A DNA stretch of 23,578 nucleotides. Origin: CAZIWX01 sp964543125 (lineage in GTDB: Bacteria > Fidelibacterota > UBA8477). Positions within the stretch are counted from its first letter, which is position 1. Every line of letters starts with the position of its first letter. The translations under genes were made by a program, and so were the position numbers. The stretch lies in assembly GCA_964543125.1 (NCBI GenBank), contig CAZIWX010000035.1, positions 1-23,578 of the forward strand, given 5' to 3'. The notes under the pieces are model-generated. The model was not told where the DNA came from, searched no databases, and saw nothing but the letters and a program-made list of their open reading frames with translations. Of the stretch, positions 1-7,044 are shown one piece after another.

Positions 1-53
1 AGAGCGTCTGACTACGGATCAGAAGGTTCCGGGTTCGATTCCTGGCGGGTGTA
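1..53 (+). tRNA. tRNA-Arg(ACG), 5' part outside the window
   Basis: Only the 3' two thirds are present. The anticodon stem TCTGA/TCAGA (7-11 and 19-23) encloses the loop CTACGGA, with anticodon ACG at 14-16. The T arm is CCGGG-TTCGATT-CCTGG (29-45). The 3' acceptor strand is 46-52 and the discriminator A is base 53. The next bases are CAC, so CCA is not encoded and must be added after transcription. ACG is normally edited to ICG by TadA to read CGN arginine codons; that is family knowledge. Confidence 0.93.
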
Positions 54-56
54 CAC

Positions 57-93
57 AAAGCCAGGAAACCATTCCTGGCTTTATTTGTTTTCT
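57..93 (+). terminator. Intrinsic terminator after tRNA-Arg
   Basis: A perfect 10-bp stem, AAGCCAGGAA (58-67) with TTCCTGGCTT (72-81), closes a 4-nt ACCA loop. It is followed by the T-rich tract TTATTTGTTTT. It starts four bases after the tRNA ends, so it most likely ends the tRNA transcript and separates it from the kinase gene at 134. The T tract also forms one arm of an AT-only inverted repeat with bases 95-102. Confidence 0.85.
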
Positions 94-133
94 AAAAACA
101 AACGCTAACCGGAAACGGTCGAAGATTATTTTT

Positions 134-1558
134 ATGGCTGATCAATTATCTGAACAACGCAAACGGCAGCGCGCTCTGATCATGTTACTGGCCGCCGCCG
201 TTGAAAACCTCTATGGTCATGGTCGTGAGTTAATTGTCGATCATAGTTTTGACGATGGTTATTTCTGCCATTTTACTGATTTCAAGCCCTTATCCGGGGC
301 TGAACTGGCGGCAATCCATGAAAAAATGAAAAATCTCCAAAAGAAGTTTAAAAGATTAAAGCGAAAACCAACAACTAATCAAGATTGGCGCCACCTAAAT
401 GGCCCTACGCTTTCGAATCATCGTCCACCGGCACTCTGTTTGGGTGAATTTTGTTCGCCATCCTATGAAACGACTGAATTGGATCTCAATTTATTACCGC
501 GGTATGAACTCTTAAGCTATAACGGCGGTTTTTTAATTCGGGATGGCCGCGGCCCCGGGGGGACACTGCGACCCTTTAAAGATTATCCTAAACTATTTAA
601 TACCATGGAAGAATACGAAACCTGGGGTCGTATTCTAAATGTTCATAGTGTCAAGGAATTGAATAAACAGGTGAAATCGCGTGATTTTAAAGAATTGATC
701 TGGGTTGCTGAAGGTTTACATGAAAAAAAAATTGCTCAAATTGCCGATGCCATTACTCAAAGAACAGCCGTCAAATTTGTATTTATTGCCGGTCCATCTT
801 CATCTGGTAAAACAACTTTTACCAAACGGTTGGCTATTCAGCTAAAAGTCAATGGCATTAATGCCCGGACCATTTCCATGGACAATTATTTCATTGATCG
901 CAAAGACATGGTTCCCCTACCGGATGGGACCCTTGATCTCGAGAGCTTGGATTGTGTGAACCTCGCTGCTTTACAGAAAGATATGCAGGCGCTTTTAAAG
1001 GGTGAATCGGTAGCATTTCGGGATTATGATTTTAAGTTTGGCCGGCCGCATTTCCTGGAAAAACGATTTTCTCTCGGTAAGCACGATATACTGATCATTG
1101 AAGGCATCCATGGTTTGAATCCCAAGATTACCGAGTCGCTCAAACCCCGAAATTATTTTAAGATTTACATCTCGGCGTTGACTCAACTGAATATTGATAA
1201 TCATTATCCGGTTTCCACCTCGGATGCAAGATTATTACGCCGTTTGGTTCGAGATGCCAAATTTCGCGGCTATACGGCTCAAGATACTTTAACTCGCTGG
1301 AATTCAGTGCGGTATGGTGAAGTACACAATATTTTCCCATACCAGGAACAATGTGACATGATGTTTAATTCGGCATTGATCTACGAGTTGTCAGTCTTAA
1401 AGCACCAGGCGCTGCCTTTACTCAAGCAGGCACCACCCTCCCCTATTCGGAATCGAATGCTCGTGCTTCTAAAAATATTACACACTATTCCGGCGCGATT
1501 TGTCCCCGGGACTTCTATCTTGCGGGAATTCATTGGTAAGAGCTATTTCCATTATTAA
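134..1558 (+). CDS. Uridine kinase-like P-loop protein with N-terminal synthetase-type domain
   Basis: This 474-residue protein belongs to the long bacterial uridine kinase/phosphoribulokinase-type family. Residues about 12-70 resemble the second additional domain of threonyl-/alanyl-tRNA synthetases (HS..DGY near 37-43). The kinase part begins near 215 with the Walker A motif GPSSSGKTT (220-228). It continues through DNYF, the Walker B-like IIEGIHGLNP and the ISALTQLNID segment, and ends in the family's typical SILREFIG. Relatives are usually about 550 residues because they carry a TGS domain before the synthetase-like part; that domain is missing here. No strong Shine-Dalgarno sequence is visible before the ATG. 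By family it should phosphorylate uridine or a related nucleoside in the cytoplasm, but substrate specificity for these long forms is uncertain. It stands alone, convergent with the genes that follow. Confidence 0.85.
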   Translation: MADQLSEQRKRQRALIMLLAAAVENLYGHGRELIVDHSFDDGYFCHFTDFKPLSGAELAAIHEKMKNLQKKFKRLKRKPTTNQDWRHLNGPTLSNHRPPALCLGEFCSPSYETTELDLNLLPRYELLSYNGGFLIRDGRGPGGTLRPFKDYPKLFNTMEEYETWGRILNVHSVKELNKQVKSRDFKELIWVAEGLHEKKIAQIADAITQRTAVKFVFIAGPSSSGKTTFTKRLAIQLKVNGINARTISMDNYFIDRKDMVPLPDGTLDLESLDCVNLAALQKDMQALLKGESVAFRDYDFKFGRPHFLEKRFSLGKHDILIIEGIHGLNPKITESLKPRNYFKIYISALTQLNIDNHYPVSTSDARLLRRLVRDAKFRGYTAQDTLTRWNSVRYGEVHNIFPYQEQCDMMFNSALIYELSVLKHQALPLLKQAPPSPIRNRMLVLLKILHTIPARFVPGTSILREFIGKSYFHY

Positions 1559-1909
1559 ACGATTTCACTCTGAAAATTTGCTAAAACGGCGGCCCGTCTA
1601 TAAGGTTCTCCCATCTAACACTTATCCTCGATCATATTCTGATGCTTCCAGGTCTCTGAAAAAATTTCGTAACCCGTTATTACTCGCAATAAATTATAGG
1701 CACGTCCACGACGAAAAGCATTCGAAGTGTATGATCGACTTCAGTGTGAATGACCACCCGGTCGATGTCTTTTATTGGAGTTAATTTTTACTAGATTTTG
1801 TGATTTGAGTCTTTGATCTGGATCAAACCCGTGACCAATCTCATGAAATTGCTTTTCAGACTCTTAAGAACCTGGAGAAGATACAATTTAAAGCAAATTG
1901 ATTGTGTCT
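1559..1909. other. Gene-poor stretch with possible decayed coding sequence
   Basis: No intact gene is convincing in these 350 bases between the kinase stop and the tRNA-Ser 3' end. On the plus strand, one frame stays open from inside the kinase gene to 1784. After two stops the same frame reopens at 1809-1900 with a protein-like 30-codon run. A short AT-only inverted repeat, CAATTT/AAATTG (1884-1889 and 1895-1900), lies just beyond the tRNA. It has no T tract on the minus strand, so it is a poor terminator. No promoter or known RNA was recognised. Confidence 0.4.
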
Positions 1910-1995
1910 TGGCGGAGGTGGAGGGACTCGAACCCCCAAGGGCGTAAACCCGGCGGTTTTCAAGACCGCTGCCTTACCAATTAGACTACACCTCC
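1910..1995 (-). tRNA. tRNA-Ser(UGA), CCA encoded
   Basis: On the minus strand the acceptor GGAGGTG pairs with CACCTCC. The anticodon stem GCGGT/ACCGC encloses CTTGAAA, giving anticodon TGA. A long variable arm typical of class II tRNAs follows (CGGGTTTACGCCCTT), and the T arm is GGGGG-TTCGAGT-CCCTC. The discriminator G is followed directly by CCA (plus-strand 1910-1912), so the 3' end is genome-encoded. It reads UCN codons. It is the second gene of a two-tRNA transcript with tRNA-Ser(GCU), 15 bases downstream of it. Confidence 0.95.
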
Positions 1996-2010
1996 CAGTG
2001 AAACTAAATG

Positions 2011-2098
2011 CGGAGGAGCAGGGATTCGAACCCTGGGTACGGAAATTCCGTACAACAGATTAGCAATCTGCCGCCTTAAACCGCTCGGCCACCCCTCC
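2011..2098 (-). tRNA. tRNA-Ser(GCU)
   Basis: On the minus strand the acceptor GGAGGGG pairs with CTCCTCC. The anticodon stem GCAGA/TCTGT encloses TTGCTAA, giving anticodon GCT for AGC/AGU serine codons. The long variable arm is built on the pair GTACGG/CCGTAC, and the T arm has the usual GGTTCGAAT. Discriminator G is followed by CAT, so CCA is not encoded, unlike in the neighbouring tRNA-Ser(UGA). Confidence 0.95.
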
Positions 2099-2115
2099 GA
2101 TGCTCAAAAAGCGGC

Positions 2116-2145
2116 GAAATATAACGACCGTCTCAAAAAGTACAA
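2116..2145 (-). promoter_or_regulatory. Bacteroidota-type promoter of the tRNA-Ser pair
   Basis: On the minus strand TTG (complement of 2143-2145) is followed after 19 bases by TATATTTC (complement of 2116-2123). This differs by one base from the Bacteroidota -7 consensus TAnnTTTG with an upstream -33 TTG. Read as a sigma70 promoter it would be TTGTAC, 16 bases, TATATT. Transcription would start near 2111, about a dozen bases before the mature tRNA-Ser(GCU) end at 2098. It lies between the transporter gene's stop and the tRNAs, so the tRNAs need not depend on the long operon upstream. Confidence 0.6.
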
Positions 2146-2164
2146 ATGGATTATCCGCGGGAGA

Positions 2165-2887
2165 TTAATCCACGGGTTCCGGGGCTAAATCATAGGGTTT
2201 GAACCGTCTGGACAGATAAATAAAGGGGGTGTCCAAAAGTGCGACGAAAACCTTAAGCAAATATGTAGTAACGATGATTTCAAAAATGACGTTCATGGGT
2301 AAAATAAAATCAACCGCGTGGAACCAGGTTGGGAATATCGCAAACGCAAATACGCTAAAGGTAACAGAATCCAATAACTGACTCACCAATGTGGAAAAAT
2401 TGTTGCGCGCCCATAGATGTCGTCCATTGAAATACCGTTTCCAAAAGTGAAAGGCCCAAACATCGTGCAACTGGGAGATGATATAAGCTACGAGACTAGC
2501 CAAAACAATTGAAGGTGCGAATGAAAAAATGGTTTGAAGCGCAGACGCGCCGACGTCGCTTTGGCTGGGTTTATAAAGCAGAATTAATTGCGACATGATC
2601 AAATAAATCGACACGGCCGCAAACCCAATATATACTCCTCTGCGGGCTTCAGCTTTACCGTAATACTCAGATAAAAGATCGGTAGCTAGAAAGATGGCGC
2701 CATAAACCACATTGCCGCCGGTAGCTTCCAGGCCCAACAATTCAAATCGTTTGGTCACAAAAATATTGGCCAGGATGATGAAGGCCGCGATTACGCCGAA
2801 AAGCCAATATTTTCCCATTCGGAAAGCACCTAGGACGATAACTAATCCGATTAAAGTTTGAATAATATAGATGACTTCATTATTCAA
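2165..2887 (-). CDS. yhhQ: Queuosine precursor transporter-like membrane protein (YhhQ/VUT family)
   Basis: This protein of about 240 residues has roughly six hydrophobic segments. It shows the family signatures ATDLLSEYYGKAEARRG (68-84), HDVWAFHFWK (141-150) and RNNFSTLVSQLLDS (161-174). Characterised members import queuine/queuosine precursors (preQ0, preQ1) across the inner membrane; that is family knowledge. I place the start at TTG 2887. The protein then begins (M)NNEVIYII, directly before the first membrane segment, as I recall for relatives. GGGG lies about ten bases upstream, and the gene overlaps the thioesterase stop by 8 bases. The longer ATG frame from 2971 would overlap the thioesterase by 92 bases and add a polar tail, which is less likely. 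It is the last gene of the glycan/lipid run. No preQ0 synthesis gene is nearby, so substrate is inferred from family only. Confidence 0.85.
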   Translation of the reverse strand: MNNEVIYIIQTLIGLVIVLGAFRMGKYWLFGVIAAFIILANIFVTKRFELLGLEATGGNVVYGAIFLATDLLSEYYGKAEARRGVYIGFAAVSIYLIMSQLILLYKPSQSDVGASALQTIFSFAPSIVLASLVAYIISQLHDVWAFHFWKRYFNGRHLWARNNFSTLVSQLLDSVTFSVFAFAIFPTWFHAVDFILPMNVIFEIIVTTYLLKVFVALLDTPFIYLSRRFKPYDLAPEPVD

Positions 2888-3302
2888 AAGTACTGCCCCA
2901 TTTCTCGCGGAAAACTCGTTCCAGTTCGGGCGGCAATTTTGTGGTTTTACCACCGATACTTGCAAAAACATGAACGGTCTTTCCGCTCACGAGTTCGGTT
3001 TCTTTATCGGCATTCAGTCGAACGGAGTAAAAAAACTCAAAACGATTATGTAAAATATCCCGAATCTCAGTCAAACAATCCAAGTTCTGATCCAGTTTGG
3101 CGCCCGCCGTGTAACTCACATCAATTTTGATGATTGGCATGATAATACCATCAGATTCTAACTGATCGAAAGGCACTCCTAAAGATCGCATGAGTTCTGA
3201 ACGCGCGCTCTCGAAATAATTTAAATATTTGTAGTAAAGCATAATACCATCCGCTCCTACATCGGTTGCTCCAACTTTAAATCTATAATGGTATTTGATC
3301 AT
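2880..3302 (-). CDS. Acyl-CoA thioesterase-like hotdog protein (4HBT family)
   Basis: This 140-residue single hotdog-fold protein is the usual length for YbgC/FadM-like thioesterases, which hydrolyse acyl-CoA thioesters in the cytoplasm. The N-terminal segment TDVGADGIMLYYKYLNYFE (13-31) aligns with the family's DTDxxGhvyyanYlryFE block, including Gly19, Tyr26 and Glu31. By eye, the position three before that Gly, usually the catalytic Asp, is Gly16; Asp14 and Asp18 flank it. GAGGAG lies nine bases before the ATG, inside the end of accA, and the gap to accA is 6 bp. The position behind accA suggests a role in acyl-CoA turnover for envelope lipids, which is inference. The substrate is unknown. 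Confidence 0.82.
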   Translation of the reverse strand: MIKYHYRFKVGATDVGADGIMLYYKYLNYFESARSELMRSLGVPFDQLESDGIIMPIIKIDVSYTAGAKLDQNLDCLTEIRDILHNRFEFFYSVRLNADKETELVSGKTVHVFASIGGKTTKLPPELERVFREKWGSTFE

Positions 3303-3308
3303 CAGGGT

Positions 3309-4265
3309 TTACTCCTCCCACGCACCAATGCGTTCCAGTTTTTCAACACGCTTATTTACCAAGTCAGGTATAGCAACCGTCTTTAGTGCTTTTATTTCTT
3401 TTACCAGCACGGATTTCAACTCCCGTGCGGCCATATCATAATCACGATGAGCACCACCCAACGGTTCTTTGATAATAAAATCGGCAATACCCATTGCTAT
3501 CAAATCCTGAGCAGTGACTTTCATCGCCTCAGCTGCTTTTTCCTTTTGACCCACATCCCGATACAGGATCGAAGCACAACCCTCCGGAGTAATGACGGAG
3601 TACCAGGTGTTTTCCTGCATGATCAGACGATCACCTACACCAATCCCCAAAGCCCCGCCGGAGGCGCCTTCTCCGATTACTACGCAAATTATCGGTGTTT
3701 TAAGTTTGCTCATTTCAAGCAAATTACGCGCAATCGCTTCAGCTTGTCCACGTTCTTCCGCTTCAAGCCCGGGATAAGCGCCTTGTGTATCTAATAAAGT
3801 AATTACCGGGAGTTTGAATTTTTCGGCTAATTGCATCACTCTCAAGGCTTTACGATAGCCTTCAGGGTTAGGCATCCCAAAATTATGATCCAGCTTATCC
3901 TTGGTGGAACGCCCTTTTTCCTGACCGATGAGAACCACACGCTCATCTCCAATCATGGCGATGCCGGATATTATGGCATGGTCGTCCCGAAACAGTCGAT
4001 CACCATGAAGCTCGGTCCAACTCGTGGTGATTCGTTCAAGATAATCGGAAAAATGGGGCCGGTCCGGATGCCGGGCCAATTCAACCCTCTGCCAGCGCGA
4101 TAGGTTTTTATTGGTCTTCCGGGCTAATTCCACCAGTTTTTCCTTGAGCTTTTTGATTTCCTGAGACAGGTCCACCTCGCTCTGGGTGGACATGATTTCC
4201 ATTTCCCGAATCTTCTGCTCTAATTCAACAATCGGTTTTTCGAATTCAAGGACTGCTTTAGCCAT
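3309..4265 (-). CDS. accA: Acetyl-CoA carboxylase carboxyltransferase subunit alpha
   Basis: At 318 residues it is nearly the length of E. coli AccA (319). It starts with the helical N-terminal region (FEKPIVELEQKI). It then shows the family blocks RHPDRPHFSDYL, FGMPNPEGYRKALR, LLDTQGAYPGLEAEERGQ, GEGASGGALGIGVGD and the SVITPEGCASILYRD segment. With AccD it transfers the carboxyl group from carboxybiotin-BCCP to acetyl-CoA, giving malonyl-CoA, the first committed step of fatty-acid synthesis. AccB, AccC and AccD are not in the window. AGGA lies 7 bases before the ATG, and only one base separates it from the stop of the upstream glycosyltransferase, so translation is probably coupled. Its place between envelope glycan genes and a thioesterase suggests a joint envelope operon. 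Confidence 0.98.
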   Translation of the reverse strand: MAKAVLEFEKPIVELEQKIREMEIMSTQSEVDLSQEIKKLKEKLVELARKTNKNLSRWQRVELARHPDRPHFSDYLERITTSWTELHGDRLFRDDHAIISGIAMIGDERVVLIGQEKGRSTKDKLDHNFGMPNPEGYRKALRVMQLAEKFKLPVITLLDTQGAYPGLEAEERGQAEAIARNLLEMSKLKTPIICVVIGEGASGGALGIGVGDRLIMQENTWYSVITPEGCASILYRDVGQKEKAAEAMKVTAQDLIAMGIADFIIKEPLGGAHRDYDMAARELKSVLVKEIKALKTVAIPDLVNKRVEKLERIGAWEE

Positions 4266-4266
4266 A

Positions 4267-6288
4267 TTATCGTCCTGAGATTGCCTTTAAAAATATTTCC
4301 AAGTCAAATAAAAAAGATTGATTATGGAGGTAGTAATTTAACAATTTGACGCGCTCTGCTTCTTCCAATTGACTTTTACCCCGGATATCTTCCAGTGAAA
4401 CCAAGCCCGGTTTGATATTTTCGGTTGACAGACCCAGATCCCAGGGAGCGCCCACCAAACTGAATTTACCCTGCCAAACCCGTCTTAAAAGGGGTAATCG
4501 GGATTTAAGTTCAACCCACGTTCCATTCGATTCCCAAATTGCTTCCGGTAGCAGCTCAGCTCCATAATAGACATCTTTTCTGGAAAAATGTTTTATCTTC
4601 CCCTGAATTGCCGTCACCGGCCACCATGTCAAACTCAAAATCGCTGCAATGAATATATCGCTTATGCGTTTAACGCTGCGATGTCCCGGGCGAAAATAGT
4701 CAAATCGCATTTCAACAAGCTGAATATCCCGCAGGTCCTCCACCGAGGATTTGCCAATGATAAAGGTTAAATTACCGGGGACAAGCTTAAAATTTACACC
4801 CAGCTGACCTAAGCGCGGAATGTAGTCGAATAAACGCTTTAAATTAATTTGCTCCGAGGCAAAGATTACCTCTTTTATAGCGTGCAGCATGATTAGTTCA
4901 GGCAGGTCGCTAATATCTCCTAATACACGCGTATCCTCGGTGCCATAGGATTGTTGGAGCACAATGCCAACCGGTTGGTAACCAAATTCCAAATGCGTAT
5001 TCAATTTGCGGAATATCTTTTTTGCATCTTCATAGTCCCCTACCACCAGCGTTTTTCTGAAATCCAGCGGTGATCGGCGGAAAATTTTCCGGGAACGACG
5101 AGTAGCCATTAATCGCCATCCCGGAATCCATAACACTGATCCCAAAAAAGTCATGATGAGAACCTGGCGCGAAAAAGCAAATTGATTAAAGAAAAATGTT
5201 AGGGTTACGTTCAATAAAAACCCCAGAGCAACACCAACAATAGCCCGGCTTATGGAATACCGAAATTGGCTATACGACCCCGCCGTTTTCAAACTTATAA
5301 GCCAAATCAATAAATACACGGCCCCGATACCGGCGTAAGCACCGTAAACATCTCCACGCTGGAACTTGATGAACACGGCTATTCCGAGGACAATCAGGAT
5401 GCCCGAAATATCCAGAATAATTGGCCCTATATTCCTACTGATTTGATTCGCCAGTGATCCAAAATAGCGGAGTAGAATTCCAAGGCGCAGCATCCAGTGC
5501 AATGGCCGCCAGAAACGGCCTTTAAAATGCTTCCGGCTGAAAATATCCATTGCCTTATAAAAATTTCCGATGGAATCCCAACCGGCAATTTTCGATGATT
5601 CACCCTTATAATGAATGATACTCGTAACAGGTGTGTAACGTACTTCCCAGCCAGCCGCATGAAAACGGTAGGCCCAATCCAAATCCTCACCGTACATAAA
5701 GAATGATTCATCAAGTTGACCAACCTCTCTCACAGCCGCGGCCCTGGCAAACATGCAGCTTCCACTCACGGCATCCACTTCAATCTCAGCTTCCGGATCC
5801 TGGTAGGTTAAATTATACCGGCCGAAGAGTTTTGAATGCGGAAACAACCGGGCTAATCCGGAGAGTTTGGTGAAAGCGACCCAAGGCGTTGGAAAACTCC
5901 GGCGGCAGGGAAGCTGGAGTGTACCTTCGGCATTGAGAATTCTGCACCCGGCTAGTCCTACCTTAGGATGATCATCCATATAGCTAATCAATATCGGGAC
6001 GGTATCTTCCTGAATCAACGTATCTGGATTCAGTAACCAGATATAATCACCCCTAGCTTGAGTGAGCGCTTGGTTATTGGCTTTCGCGAATCCAATATTG
6101 GCGTTATTCGCGATAATTTTCACTTCCGGAAATTCCTGTCTCAACATTTCCAGACTACCATCCACGGAGTTGTTATCTACAACGAAAATTTCGGCGGCGG
6201 TTCCGGCGATGGATCGATACAGGCTTAGTAAAGCCTGCTGTAGAAAAGCTCGAACATTATAGTTAACGATGATGACGCTAAGCCGCAT
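4267..6288 (-). CDS. GT2 glycosyltransferase fused to a degenerate polyprenyl glycosylphosphotransferase-like module
   Basis: Residues 1-265 are a GT-A family 2 glycosyltransferase of the rhamnosyltransferase type: SVIIVNYN (4-11), VVDNNSVDGS (36-45), NPDT as the metal-binding equivalent (87-90) and EDLDW (201-205). Residues about 286-395 contain several membrane segments. Residues 411-510 resemble the nucleotide-binding domain of WbaP-type enzymes (KTLVVGDYEDA, VLGDISDLPELI). The C-terminus keeps the frame of a bacterial sugar transferase (SVKRISDIFIAA 538-549, GKFSLVGAP 607-615, IKPGL 625-629). However, I cannot find the catalytic block normally between them (a KFRSM-like strand and the DELPQ-like motif). 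The GT2 half is probably active; the C-terminal half may serve as a membrane platform. The acceptor is probably a lipid-linked or envelope glycan. It sits 36 bp after the DPM-like gene and 1 bp before accA. Confidence 0.8.
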   Translation of the reverse strand: MRLSVIIVNYNVRAFLQQALLSLYRSIAGTAAEIFVVDNNSVDGSLEMLRQEFPEVKIIANNANIGFAKANNQALTQARGDYIWLLNPDTLIQEDTVPILISYMDDHPKVGLAGCRILNAEGTLQLPCRRSFPTPWVAFTKLSGLARLFPHSKLFGRYNLTYQDPEAEIEVDAVSGSCMFARAAAVREVGQLDESFFMYGEDLDWAYRFHAAGWEVRYTPVTSIIHYKGESSKIAGWDSIGNFYKAMDIFSRKHFKGRFWRPLHWMLRLGILLRYFGSLANQISRNIGPIILDISGILIVLGIAVFIKFQRGDVYGAYAGIGAVYLLIWLISLKTAGSYSQFRYSISRAIVGVALGFLLNVTLTFFFNQFAFSRQVLIMTFLGSVLWIPGWRLMATRRSRKIFRRSPLDFRKTLVVGDYEDAKKIFRKLNTHLEFGYQPVGIVLQQSYGTEDTRVLGDISDLPELIMLHAIKEVIFASEQINLKRLFDYIPRLGQLGVNFKLVPGNLTFIIGKSSVEDLRDIQLVEMRFDYFRPGHRSVKRISDIFIAAILSLTWWPVTAIQGKIKHFSRKDVYYGAELLPEAIWESNGTWVELKSRLPLLRRVWQGKFSLVGAPWDLGLSTENIKPGLVSLEDIRGKSQLEEAERVKLLNYYLHNQSFLFDLEIFLKAISGR

Positions 6289-6324
6289 GGAGTGCCTGAC
6301 GGGATAAAAATGAATATTTCAGAT

Positions 6325-7044
6325 CTAAAGTTTTCCCAGGAGTGCCTGGAAACGGAGTTGCCACACACGATAAATCGCTTCGTAAACAATGGCTTTGGAC
6401 ATTTTGCTTTGCCCGATAGTGCGATCGACAAAAATGATGGGAATCTCCTTAACTTTATTCGGCCGCTTGCGCCAAGCCCGAAAATTCATTTCAACCTGGA
6501 ATGAATAACCATTACTTTTAACCGTTTCGAGATGTAATTCACGCAGAAACTCAACCTTCCAACATTTGAATCCACCCGTCCCATCGTGAACCGGCATACC
6601 GGTAATCCAACGAATATAAATACTGGCGAAAAAACTGAGCATTAAGCGGGATAACGGCCAATTTACCACACTGATACCGTTGATATAGCGGGAACCGATC
6701 ACCAGATCGTAGTTCTTTATCTCTTTTAGAAAATTAACGATCTCATGGGGATCATGAGAAAAATCACCATCCATTTGGACAACTGTTTCGTAGCCGTTTG
6801 TAATGGCATATTTGAATCCGGTAACATACGCGGTGCCCAATCCTAATTTTCCGGTTCGCTCGATCAACTTGACTTTGGGATGTTTCTCCCGGACTGCTTT
6901 AACCAGATCGGCGGTTCCATCGGGCGAATTGTCATCAATAATCAGGATATCCGTCTTAGCGGGTAAGCCTAAAACGCTATCGATGACCTTAAGAATATTG
7001 TCTCGTTCATTATAGGTTGGTATGATGGTGAGATTACCCGGCAT
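6325..7044 (-). CDS. Polyprenol monophosphomannose synthase-like GT2
   Basis: This 239-residue protein matches the single-domain DPM1-like subfamily of GT2. It shows IIPTYNERDNI (7-17), DDNSPDGTADLV (37-48), a GLGTAYVTGFKYA block, the DGD metal motif (92-94) with FSHDPHEI, SRYINGISVVNWPLSR, and DGTGGFKCW followed by SYSFQVEM-like sequence (here NGYSFQVEM). Family members transfer mannose or another hexose from GDP- or UDP-sugar to polyprenyl phosphate on the cytoplasmic face of the inner membrane. There is no C-terminal membrane or GtrA domain, so it is a soluble or peripheral form. It overlaps the reductase gene by 11 bases, with GGAAG just upstream of its ATG. It probably supplies a lipid-linked sugar donor for the neighbouring glycosyltransferases; the sugar cannot be told. 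Confidence 0.88.
   Translation of the reverse strand: MPGNLTIIPTYNERDNILKVIDSVLGLPAKTDILIIDDNSPDGTADLVKAVREKHPKVKLIERTGKLGLGTAYVTGFKYAITNGYETVVQMDGDFSHDPHEIVNFLKEIKNYDLVIGSRYINGISVVNWPLSRLMLSFFASIYIRWITGMPVHDGTGGFKCWKVEFLRELHLETVKSNGYSFQVEMNFRAWRKRPNKVKEIPIIFVDRTIGQSKMSKAIVYEAIYRVWQLRFQALLGKL

Noticed and set aside
84..102. Inverted repeat TTTGTTTT/AAAACAAA as a second terminator or operator
   Set aside because: It is made only of A/T-rich arms formed by the T tract of the tRNA terminator, so its stability is low and it may be chance.
1500..1784. 94-codon plus-strand open frame as a gene
   Set aside because: It begins inside the kinase gene in another frame, has no ribosome binding site and no recognisable domain. 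I kept only the remark about possible decay.
1692..1790. Minus-strand protein-like run in the gap (DRVVIHTEVDHTLRMLF)
   Set aside because: About 33 codons, no start codon, no recognisable family; chance cannot be excluded.
2888..2971. Longer ATG start for the YhhQ-type transporter
   Set aside because: It would overlap the thioesterase by 92 bases and add a polar N-terminal tail before the first membrane segment; TTG 2887 fits the family better.
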